Shown here one piece after another: positions 52,354 to 59,339 of a stretch of DNA of 64,000 nucleotides. Every line of letters starts with the position of its first letter. Positions within the stretch are counted from its first letter, which is position 1. The notes below the pieces were generated by a model that saw only the letters and a program-made list of their open reading frames with translations, was not told where the DNA came from and did not search any database. The stretch spans positions 1,532,697 to 1,596,696 of the forward strand of contig JAIQGG010000002.1 in the NCBI GenBank assembly GCA_020072785.1, given 5' to 3'. The position numbers and the translations under genes are program-made. The stretch is from Terriglobia bacterium (lineage in GTDB: Bacteria; Acidobacteriota; Terriglobia; Acidiferrales; UBA7541).

Positions 52354-53114
52354 AGGGCTTCCTCGGGGCGCGGCGCAAAACGCTTCAGGTCGATCCGCTC
52401 GGCCACGATCTCGCGCATCTGTTTCTGGAGCTTGTTGACCGGGAGGGTGCCGTCGAGGACGACAAAATTATCGCTCTCGACCATCTTGTCATACTCCTCG
52501 AGAATGCGCGCCTGGAAGAGACGGAAACTTTCCGCGCGGTCGTAGGAAAGGCCGAGGTCCATTCCGGCTTCGTAGTATTTCAGCTTGGGGCGGCCGCTGA
52601 GGATGCGGTTCACGGCCACGTCCAGGGGGGCGCGGAAATAGAAGGTGATGTCGGGCACCGGGGCAAAGCGATAGAGATTGCGGAGCCAGCGCGGAGGGCA
52701 GCCGCGCGCGGCATCGCGCGCGAAGCCGGTGTAGGTGTAGCGGTCGGCCAGGACCAGGTAATCGGCCTGCAGCAGGGGCATGATCTGGCGCTCGCAGCGG
52801 TCGGCGAAATCCGCGGCGTGCAACAGGGAGAAAGTCACCGGAGTCAGGAGACGGCGCTGTTTGCCGCGGCGCGTCGCGGACTTGACCAGGGGCGAGGAGT
52901 TCCACTCCGTGAAGTGCAGGCGGTAACCGCCGATCTCCAGCCAGCGCTTGAGCAAGTAAAGCTGCGTGCTCTTGCCCGAGCCGTCCGTGCCCTCGACGAC
53001 GATAAGAGCGCCGGGATAGGCGCGGCTGGGGACAGGGCGGCCCGGCTGGGGAAGCGTGGATTTGGCCGGCTCCTGGCGGGCCGGCTTCGGCGTGGTGTCC
53101 TGTGCTTCGGTCAT
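52350..53114 (-). CDS. Thymidylate-kinase-like P-loop kinase
   Basis: 254 residues, with a Lys/Pro-rich N-terminal ~35 residues. The P-loop EGTDGSGKSTQLYLL is intact, and LVLADRYTYTGFARDAARG is the Tmk-like DRY region. Later parts (FYFRAPLDVAVNRILSGRPK, YYEAGMDLGLSYD) differ from housekeeping Tmk. The downstream neighbour is a paralogue with Arg in the P-loop. The pair might form a heterodimer. Because PPK2 polyphosphate kinases share this fold, and because Ppx and CHAD proteins are beside it, a polyphosphate or nucleotide-phosphate role is possible, but this is only an inference. Confidence 0.82.
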   Translation of the reverse strand: MTEAQDTTPKPARQEPAKSTLPQPGRPVPSRAYPGALIVVEGTDGSGKSTQLYLLKRWLEIGGYRLHFTEWNSSPLVKSATRRGKQRRLLTPVTFSLLHAADFADRCERQIMPLLQADYLVLADRYTYTGFARDAARGCPPRWLRNLYRFAPVPDITFYFRAPLDVAVNRILSGRPKLKYYEAGMDLGLSYDRAESFRLFQARILEEYDKMVESDNFVVLDGTLPVNKLQKQMREIVAERIDLKRFAPRPEEAL

Positions 53115-53285
53115 AGTCGGATGGCTCGCATCCTAATCCCAAAAGCGTACTCTGCCAACGTTACAGCTCCATTACACCACGAGAGGGCGCGCAGCCCAAT
53201 ATGACCCTTCCCGGTTGCAGAGAATAGCGGTTGCGATCCTTCCCCCACCTTCGCCAGGTGGGTTCAGCACGACAATCACAGTTTT

Positions 53286-53309
53286 TGCGCAGACTGGTTG
53301 CGCAGACTG
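53286..53309. repeat. Short direct repeat behind mlaD
   Basis: TGCGCAGACTG occurs twice (53286-53296, 53299-53309), 13 bases apart, immediately after the mlaD stop. The rest of the 195-base gap to the kinase gene holds a 7-bp hairpin (53244-53262) and no gene. Confidence 0.45.
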
Positions 53310-54395
53310 CTAAAAGAGCGCGAATTTGACGCGCAGGAACTTTTTGGGATTCTGCCGGACGTCCCCGACGAGCAGGCGCAGGTCCCCGGTCAAGCCCGCG
53401 AGATTGTCGTAGAGCTTGGGATCGCTGAAGAGTTTGCCGGCGCTGGTGGTGTTGTCGTTGAGCTTGGCGGTGGCGGCGGCCAGATTTCCGCTGGTATCGC
53501 GCAAATTGACGAAGAGGGACTCGTCGGTGGCCAGCTTGCCCAGCGTGCCCTTGCCTGCGCGCACGTCGGCGAGCAGCAGATTGCCCTTTTCGGCCACTTG
53601 TTTAGCGTTGTCATACAGGCTGGGGTCATAGATGAGCTTCCCCACCGTACCCTTCTGGGCCTGGATGTCCGCGAGCAGAGTATCCACGCGGCCCACAGCG
53701 GTATTGGCCTTCTGATAGATCTCCTCGGAGGCCACCAGCTTGCCCAGGGTTCCCTGGCCGGCCTGGACGTTGCTCACTATCTGGTCGCTTTTGGCCAGGA
53801 TGCTGTTGAGATGCGCATAAGCCTGTTCATCGGTGAGCAGCTTGCCAAGCGTGCCGCGGCCTTCCTGGACGCCGGCGATCAGGTCGCGCACCTCGTCGGA
53901 GAGAGCGCTGAGGTTGCCGAGCAGGTCCGCGCTGCGTTGCACGACCTCTTTAATGGCTTTTTCCTCCACGCCCTTCACTTCCTGGCCTTCTTTCAAGGGC
54001 ACGCCGGTGAAGCCGCGAGTAATGTTCACGTAGCGGTTGCCCAGCAGCCCTTCCGTCACCAGGCTGACGGTGGAATCGGTGAGAATGTCATCCTGGTAGC
54101 GGCGGTCCACACGGATCACGACCTCGATGTTGCGGTTCTTATCGGGGGCCTGGCCGCGCACCCGCGGCGCGACGCGGATGGCCTCGACGTTGCCGACCTC
54201 GACGCCGTCCAGGCGCGCGGGCGCGCCCGTGGCCAGCCCCCCGACCTCGGGGAGATAGGTGCGCAAGCGGTACTTCGGCCCGAGCACACCCGGAGCGGTG
54301 ACATAAAAGATGCCTACCGCGAGGGTCGCCAATCCCACGAGCACGAACAAACCGACGCGCAGTTCGGTCCAGGTTAATTGCTTGCGCTGTGCCAT
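53310..54395 (-). CDS. mlaD: MlaD-like MCE-family lipid transfer protein with repeat tail
   Basis: 361 residues. An N-terminal helix (LRVGLFVLVGLATLAVGIFY) anchors it; the MCE domain (about 40-120) has GLATGAPARLDGVEVGNVEAI. The rest (residues about 179-348) is five tandem repeats of exactly 34 residues, each starting near GTLGKL, a predicted helical tail. MlaD hexamers shuttle phospholipid between membranes as part of MlaFEDB. It is the last of mlaE-mlaF-mlaD. MlaC and MlaB are not in the window. Confidence 0.92.
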   Translation of the reverse strand: MAQRKQLTWTELRVGLFVLVGLATLAVGIFYVTAPGVLGPKYRLRTYLPEVGGLATGAPARLDGVEVGNVEAIRVAPRVRGQAPDKNRNIEVVIRVDRRYQDDILTDSTVSLVTEGLLGNRYVNITRGFTGVPLKEGQEVKGVEEKAIKEVVQRSADLLGNLSALSDEVRDLIAGVQEGRGTLGKLLTDEQAYAHLNSILAKSDQIVSNVQAGQGTLGKLVASEEIYQKANTAVGRVDTLLADIQAQKGTVGKLIYDPSLYDNAKQVAEKGNLLLADVRAGKGTLGKLATDESLFVNLRDTSGNLAAATAKLNDNTTSAGKLFSDPKLYDNLAGLTGDLRLLVGDVRQNPKKFLRVKFALF

Positions 54396-54437
54396 GTTTC
54401 GTTCTCCTCTCCCGCCCGGCGCTCAGGCCCCGGCAGG

Positions 54438-55265
54438 TCAGACCAAAAATCGCCGCAAATAGGGATCCTTCGACGCCACGATCTCTTCCGGACCGCCTGT
54501 GAAATATACTAGCCCGTCGCGATAGACGAGAAAGCGCGTGCCGGCTGCTTCCCCGCGCGCCGCCGCGCTGCCGTTCTTGCCGGCCAGGGGAAAGACGCGG
54601 CGCGACTCGGGATCAAAGCGGAAATTGGCCAGCGCAAAGCCGTCCTGCAGGCGGTGCGTGGCCAGCAAAGCGGTGACGCCGTAGACGTCGCGCAGGCGCA
54701 AGATCAGAGTGATGATGGTCTGCGCGGTCATGGGATCCAGGCCCGCGGTGGGCGAATCGTAGAGGACGACCGGGGGGCGATTCACCAGGGCCCGTGCAAT
54801 GGCCACGCGCCGCCGCATGCCTCCCGAGAGCTCCGAGGGCAGCATCTCCAAGGCGTCTTCCAGCTCCACGAAGCGCAGCGTCTCACGCACGCGCGGCTCG
54901 ATCTCCTCCTCCGGCAAGCCGTCTTCGCGCAAGCGGTAGGCGACGTTGTCGGCCACGGTCATGGAATCGAAGAGCGCGCCTTCCTGAAAGACGAAACCGA
55001 TGTGGCGGCGGAACTCCAGCAACTCCTCTTCGTGCATCTCCGACACCGCCTGGCCCAGGACGCGCACGTGTCCTGCATCCGGGCGGAGCAGGCCGGCGGC
55101 CAGCTTGAGGGTGAGGGTCTTGCCGGTGCCGCTCTCGCCGAGCAGCACGAGGGTCTCACGCGGCGGGACGGCGAAGGAAACGCCGCGCAACACGTCTCCC
55201 TCCTCGAAGCCGATGCGCACGTCTTCGAGGGAGATCACCGGCGCGTTCGTGCCGTGGCTGCTCAT
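54438..55265 (-). CDS. mlaF: MlaF-like ABC transporter ATPase
   Basis: 275 residues from ATG 55265 (the open frame runs further up through palindromic repeats). Walker A is GESGTGKTLTLKLAAG, signature LSGGMRRRVAIARAL, Walker B VVLYDSPTAGLD and switch His ATHRL. It energises the retrograde phospholipid transport complex in the inner membrane. It lies 42 bases ahead of mlaD and follows mlaE after a 137-base gap that holds the repeat pair. A start at MSSHGTNAP is consistent with the family. Confidence 0.93.
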   Translation of the reverse strand: MSSHGTNAPVISLEDVRIGFEEGDVLRGVSFAVPPRETLVLLGESGTGKTLTLKLAAGLLRPDAGHVRVLGQAVSEMHEEELLEFRRHIGFVFQEGALFDSMTVADNVAYRLREDGLPEEEIEPRVRETLRFVELEDALEMLPSELSGGMRRRVAIARALVNRPPVVLYDSPTAGLDPMTAQTIITLILRLRDVYGVTALLATHRLQDGFALANFRFDPESRRVFPLAGKNGSAAARGEAAGTRFLVYRDGLVYFTGGPEEIVASKDPYLRRFLV

Positions 55266-55275
55266 GATTCCGTGC

Positions 55276-55319
55276 GACCGCAAAGCGGTCAACTTCCGTG
55301 GGCCCGCGAAGCGGTCAAC
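55276..55319. repeat. Pair of palindromic repeat units, locus 3
   Basis: GACCGCAAAGCGGTCAAC (55276-55293) and GCCCGCGAAGCGGTCAAC (55302-55319), 26 bases apart, in the mlaE/mlaF gap. The first is identical in 18 of 18 bases to the core of the 49317-49392 repeat. Confidence 0.8.
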
Positions 55320-55402
55320 CAAGTGCCATGATTATAGTGAGAAATGGCCCGCCGTACAGGGCTGGCATGCACCGGCGGGGAATTCGTCCGCCTGGCCCCT
55401 GG

Positions 55403-56245
55403 CTAGAATACCTTGTCCGCGAGGAACAGGGAGACTTTGGTGAGGAAGAAATCCGCGGCAATGATGAGCACCGAGGAGACGACGACAGCCTGGGTGGTGG
55501 CGCGCCCCACGCCCTGCGTGCCGCCGCGGACCGACAGGCCCTTGTAGCAGCCCACCGTGGCCAAGATGAAACCGAAAAATACCGGCTTGCTCAGGCCTTG
55601 CATCAGGTCGGCAAACTCCAGGGCATCGATGGCCCGGGTCCAGAACTGATAGGCGTCCAGGCGCAGGGTGAAGACCGAGACCACGCAACCGCCCAAAAGA
55701 CCGATAAAGTCCGCCAGCGCGGTGAGCAGCGGCAGCATCAGCAGGGTGGCCAGCACGCGCGGAGTCACCAGCTTGCGGCTGGGGTCCGTGCCCATGGCGC
55801 GCATGGCGTCCACCTGTTCGGTCACCAACATCGAGCCCAGCTCCGAGGCGATCCCCGAAGAGCAGCGCCCGGCGACCAGCAGCCCGGTGATCGTCGGTCC
55901 CAGTTCGCGCACCAAGGCAATGGCCACGACGTCGCCGGTGAGGGCGGTCTGGCCGAAGCGGGTGAACTGCGAGCCGGTCTGCAGGACCATCACCGCGCCG
56001 ATGAAAAAACCGGTGAGGAGCACGATGGGCAGCGAGCCCACGCCGATGATGTCCATCTGCTCCATGGCGTCCAGCATGTAGCGCGGCCCAGCCGCCAGAT
56101 TGGTGAGGGAACGCAGAGAAAGGATGGAATAGTCCTGCACGCCGGCGACGGCTCTCTGGGCCGCGCCGCCCAGAATATGGAGCAGCGAAGGCGCCTCGGC
56201 TTCCTTCGCATCACGGCTGGTCGCTTGGAGTGGAGTATCCGCCAC
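55403..56245 (-). CDS. mlaE: MlaE-like permease
   Basis: 280 residues, MlaE/YrbE family. Around five helices are visible, with the family phrases VGSLPIVLLTGFFIGAVMVL and ELGPTITGLLVAGR. It is the transmembrane core of the Mla ABC transporter. It is the first gene of the minus-strand mla cluster, with the gap to mlaF holding the palindromic pair. A candidate promoter and RNA on the opposite strand begin about 125 bases upstream. Confidence 0.93.
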   Translation of the reverse strand: MADTPLQATSRDAKEAEAPSLLHILGGAAQRAVAGVQDYSILSLRSLTNLAAGPRYMLDAMEQMDIIGVGSLPIVLLTGFFIGAVMVLQTGSQFTRFGQTALTGDVVAIALVRELGPTITGLLVAGRCSSGIASELGSMLVTEQVDAMRAMGTDPSRKLVTPRVLATLLMLPLLTALADFIGLLGGCVVSVFTLRLDAYQFWTRAIDALEFADLMQGLSKPVFFGFILATVGCYKGLSVRGGTQGVGRATTQAVVVSSVLIIAADFFLTKVSLFLADKVF

Positions 56246-56368
56246 GATAGTTCGCCGGCCAGAATCTCTGGCACGTCTGGCCCTGAAGCCTATCTTCCGT
56301 GCGCAGCGGCGTCAAGCGCCCGCCGCAAGAACGGTGCGGCGGACGGCCTGCGCTCCGGCGTAGCGCGC

Positions 56369-56397
56369 TGGACGCTGCACGCCACCCCGGCTACACT
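56369..56397 (+). promoter_or_regulatory. Candidate promoter ahead of aroC
   Basis: TGGACG (56369-56374), 17-base spacer, TACACT (56392-56397); start would fall near 56404, at the first stem of the folded segment. Four matches to each consensus hexamer. Confidence 0.4.
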
Positions 56398-56403
56398 AGA
56401 AGG

Positions 56404-56507
56404 TATCTCACAAATGCTCAAATCGAAGTGAGCATCCGCGCTTCGCCCCGGATGAGGGCGTTCGACAGGTGGTCAGCGATTTGTGAGACAGGCGCCAGTT
56501 CTTTTTT
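56404..56507 (+). ncRNA. Candidate structured RNA leader of aroC, unclassified
   Basis: A closing stem TCTCACAAAT (56406-56415) with ATTTGTGAGA (56479-56488) is perfect over 10 bp. Immediately inside it, without linker, are hairpins GCTCA/TGAGC (56416-56420, 56429-56433) and ATCCG/CGGAT (56434-56438, 56449-56453). A T-rich tract TTCTTTTTT (56499-56507) follows. Nothing codes here. It does not match a riboswitch I know. It could be a cis-regulatory leader of aroC or a small RNA ending at the T-tract. Confidence 0.5.
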
Positions 56508-56545
56508 AGCCGCGAAGCAGCGGCTTGCCGAGGTTACGACTCTTC

Positions 56546-57715
56546 ATGCTGCGTTTCTATACCGCCGGTGAATCGCACGGCCAGGCGCTGCTAGCCTGGA
56601 TCTCCGGGCTGCCCGCTTCCCTGCCCGTGGATGTGGCCTTCGTGAACCACGAATTGCACCGCCGGCAGCTGGGCTTCGGGCGCGGCGGGCGCCAGAAGAT
56701 CGAGAAGGACCGCGCGGAGATTTTTGCGGGGGTGCACCACGGGCGCACCATCGGGGCGCCCATCGCGCTGCGCATCGAAAACCGCGACTGGGCCAACTGG
56801 GAAAAAGCGCTGCCCGTGGAAGGGCCGGGAGATCCGGCGGCGGAACGCCGGCTTACCGCGCCGCGCCCCGGCCACGCGGACCTTGCCGGCGGGTTGAAAT
56901 TCGACCTGCACGATGCGCGCTACATCCTGGAGCGCGCGTCGGCTCGGGAAACCGCGGCGCGGGTGGCCGCGGGAGCGCTGGCCAAGCTGCTGCTGCGGGA
57001 ATTCGGGATCGAGCTGGCCAGCCACGTCGTCGCCGTGGGGCATGTGCGGCTGGAGCGTCCGGCCACGTGGGAAGAAGTGAAAGCCGTTTGCGGGGATCTG
57101 GATTCCCCGCTGCGCTGCGTGGACGGAGAAACGCAGGAGCGCATGAAGGCGGAAGTGGACCAGTCGCTGCGCAAGGGCGACACGGTGGGCGGGGTCTTCG
57201 AAGTGATCGCGCACAACGTGGTGCCCGGCCTGGGGAGCCACGCGCAGTGGGATGAAAAACTCGACGGGCTGCTGGCGCAGGCGATGATGTCGCTGCAATC
57301 GGTGAAGGGCGTGGAGATCGGCGCGGGAATCACCGCGGCCGGGAGCTACGGCTCGGAGGTGCAGGATGAGATCGGCTACGACGCAGGGGCGCGGCGCTTC
57401 CGCCGGCCGAGCAATCGCGCCGGGGGACTGGAAGGCGGGATCAGCAACGGCGAGGACGTGGTGGTGCGCGGGTACATCAAGCCGATCTCCACGCTGCGGC
57501 GCCCGCTGGAGACGGCCGATCTGGTGACCAAGGAGCCCGTGAAAGCCGCCTACGAGCGCTCCGACATCTGCGTGGTGCCGGCGGCGGGAGTGGCCGGGGA
57601 AGCCATGGTCGCTCTTGTGCTGGCGGGCGCTTTTCTGCAAAAATTTGGAGGAGATTCGCTGGCGGAGACGCGGCGTAATTTTGAGGGCTATGGCCGACAA
57701 CTCGACAACTACTGA
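56546..57715 (+). CDS. aroC: Chorismate synthase
   Basis: 389 residues from ATG 56546; TTG at 56525 is an in-frame alternative with a poorer match to the family N-terminus (MLRFYTAGESHGQAL). AroC converts EPSP to chorismate with reduced FMN. Conserved stretches are FGRGGRQKIEKD, RPGHADLAGGLKF, SARETAARVAAGAL and GGLEGGISNGEDVVVRGYIK. It is at the start of a plus-strand run aroC-def-fmt, and def overlaps it by 26 bases. Confidence 0.96.
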   Translation: MLRFYTAGESHGQALLAWISGLPASLPVDVAFVNHELHRRQLGFGRGGRQKIEKDRAEIFAGVHHGRTIGAPIALRIENRDWANWEKALPVEGPGDPAAERRLTAPRPGHADLAGGLKFDLHDARYILERASARETAARVAAGALAKLLLREFGIELASHVVAVGHVRLERPATWEEVKAVCGDLDSPLRCVDGETQERMKAEVDQSLRKGDTVGGVFEVIAHNVVPGLGSHAQWDEKLDGLLAQAMMSLQSVKGVEIGAGITAAGSYGSEVQDEIGYDAGARRFRRPSNRAGGLEGGISNGEDVVVRGYIKPISTLRRPLETADLVTKEPVKAAYERSDICVVPAAGVAGEAMVALVLAGAFLQKFGGDSLAETRRNFEGYGRQLDNY

Positions 57716-58253
57716 ACGCACCGCAGGCGGGGAAAAGCCGCGCACGATCTATGCGATCGTGAAATACGGCGACCCGATTCTGGAAACGCCGACGGCGCCG
57801 GTGACCAGCTTCGACGCCCAGTTCGCGGAACTGTGCGAGGACATGTTCGCTACGATGTATGCGGCGCAGGGCGTAGGTCTGGCCGCTCCCCAGATCGGGC
57901 GGAGCCTGCGCGTGGCCGTGGTGGACGTGACCAGCGGGAAGAATCCGGAAGCGCGCATCGTGCTGGCCAACCCGGAGATCATTCATGGGGAGGGCGAGAA
58001 GCGCGAGGAAGAAGGATGCCTTTCCATTCCCGGCTTCCGGGGCTACGTGATGCGGCCGCAATTCGTCACCGTGCGCGCGCAGAACACCAAGGGCGAATCG
58101 TTCGAGCTGCGCGGGGAGGACCTGCTGGCGCGGGCCTTCTGCCATGAGATCGATCACTTGCACGGCATCCTGTTTCTGAAGCACCTCAGCATGCTCAAGC
58201 GCGACCTGATCAAGCGCAAAATCAAGAAGCTCCGCAAACAAGGCGAGTGGTGA
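57690..58253 (+). CDS. def: Peptide deformylase
   Basis: 187 residues from ATG 57690, overlapping the aroC end by 26 bases; GAGGG lies two bases upstream, a tight spacing. Motifs are GVGLAAPQIG, EGCLSIPG and the metal-binding HEIDH. Def removes the N-formyl group from nascent proteins. It is next to fmt, as in many genomes. The C-terminus is a basic helix (KRDLIKRKIKKLRKQ), longer than in the E. coli enzyme. Confidence 0.96.
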   Translation: MADNSTTTERTAGGEKPRTIYAIVKYGDPILETPTAPVTSFDAQFAELCEDMFATMYAAQGVGLAAPQIGRSLRVAVVDVTSGKNPEARIVLANPEIIHGEGEKREEEGCLSIPGFRGYVMRPQFVTVRAQNTKGESFELRGEDLLARAFCHEIDHLHGILFLKHLSMLKRDLIKRKIKKLRKQGEW

Positions 58254-58279
58254 GCTCCGGGCGGCTCGGAGGAGGCGCC

Positions 58280-59218
58280 ATGCGCATCGTCTTCTGCGGC
58301 ACGCCGGACTTCGCCGTTCCCACCCTGCAGCATCTTCTAGCCAGCAAAGAGTTCCAAATCGCAGCGGTGCTCTCGCAGCCGGACCGCCCGCGGGGGCGCG
58401 GGCAGGAGATCTCCGCGCCGGCGGTCAAGCAGGCTGCGCTGGCCGCGGGGATTCCAGTGCACCAGCCGGCGAAAATCCGCAGCGAGGATGCGCTGGCTCT
58501 GCTCAAGCGGCTTGCGCCCGACGCCGTGGTGATCATCGCCTACGGGCAGATCATTCCCGCGGCGCTGCTGGCGATCCCGCGTCTGGGCTGGATCAATCTG
58601 CACGCGTCGCTGTTGCCGAAATACCGCGGCGCAGCGCCCATCAACTGGGCCATCGTGAACGGCGAGACGCGCACGGGGCTGACCACCATGCGCATCGACG
58701 CAGGCATGGATACCGGGGAGATCCTGCTGCAGCAGACGCTGGAGATCGGAGCGGAAGAAACCGCTCCGGAACTGGCGGCGCGCATGGCCCAGGCCGGCGC
58801 ACCGCTCATGGCCGAGACACTGCGCGGTCTGCGCGACGCCCGGATCACGCCGCGCGCGCAGGACCACGCCGCAGCCAGCGTCGCGCCCCTTCTCAAACGC
58901 AGCGACGGGCGCATCCCATGGGAGTTGACCGCCGGGCAGATTTACAATCGAATCCGCGGGCTGGCTCCGTGGCCGGGGGCGTTCAGCACGTTTCGCGGGC
59001 AGCGCTGCCACATCTGGGGCCAACCCGTGGACGGGACAACGCTGGCGCATCCCGGACGCATCTTGCATAGCGGAAGCGAAGTGGAGGTAGCCTGCGGCTC
59101 CGGGACACTTCTGCGGCTGGATGGCGTCAAATTAGAGGGACGCAAGCGTGTCTCCGCGCAGGAGTTCGCCAACGGTGCGCGACTCGGCGAGGGTGAGGGC
59201 TTTGAGGCGGATGCCTGA
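58280..59218 (+). CDS. fmt: Methionyl-tRNA formyltransferase
   Basis: 312 residues from ATG 58280, with GGAGGAGG four bases upstream. The formyltransferase core has IVFCGTPDFAVPTLQ, SLLPKYRGAAPINWAIVNG and the catalytic Asp in TGLTTMRIDAGMDTGEIL; the C-terminal OB-like domain is short. It formylates initiator Met-tRNA. It works directly opposite Def in N-terminal processing, and the two genes are adjacent. The start is 26 bases after the def stop. Confidence 0.96.
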   Translation: MRIVFCGTPDFAVPTLQHLLASKEFQIAAVLSQPDRPRGRGQEISAPAVKQAALAAGIPVHQPAKIRSEDALALLKRLAPDAVVIIAYGQIIPAALLAIPRLGWINLHASLLPKYRGAAPINWAIVNGETRTGLTTMRIDAGMDTGEILLQQTLEIGAEETAPELAARMAQAGAPLMAETLRGLRDARITPRAQDHAAASVAPLLKRSDGRIPWELTAGQIYNRIRGLAPWPGAFSTFRGQRCHIWGQPVDGTTLAHPGRILHSGSEVEVACGSGTLLRLDGVKLEGRKRVSAQEFANGARLGEGEGFEADA

Positions 59219-59339
59219 GGCCGCTGGAGGTCGTGCGCGGCGGAGAAGGAACAGCGCCGGCGCACGGAAATTGCACGCAACACGGCACTGGGGCATACTC
59301 GCATTTCTGTGCCATTTCGGTAAATCTGGAGCGACGCGA

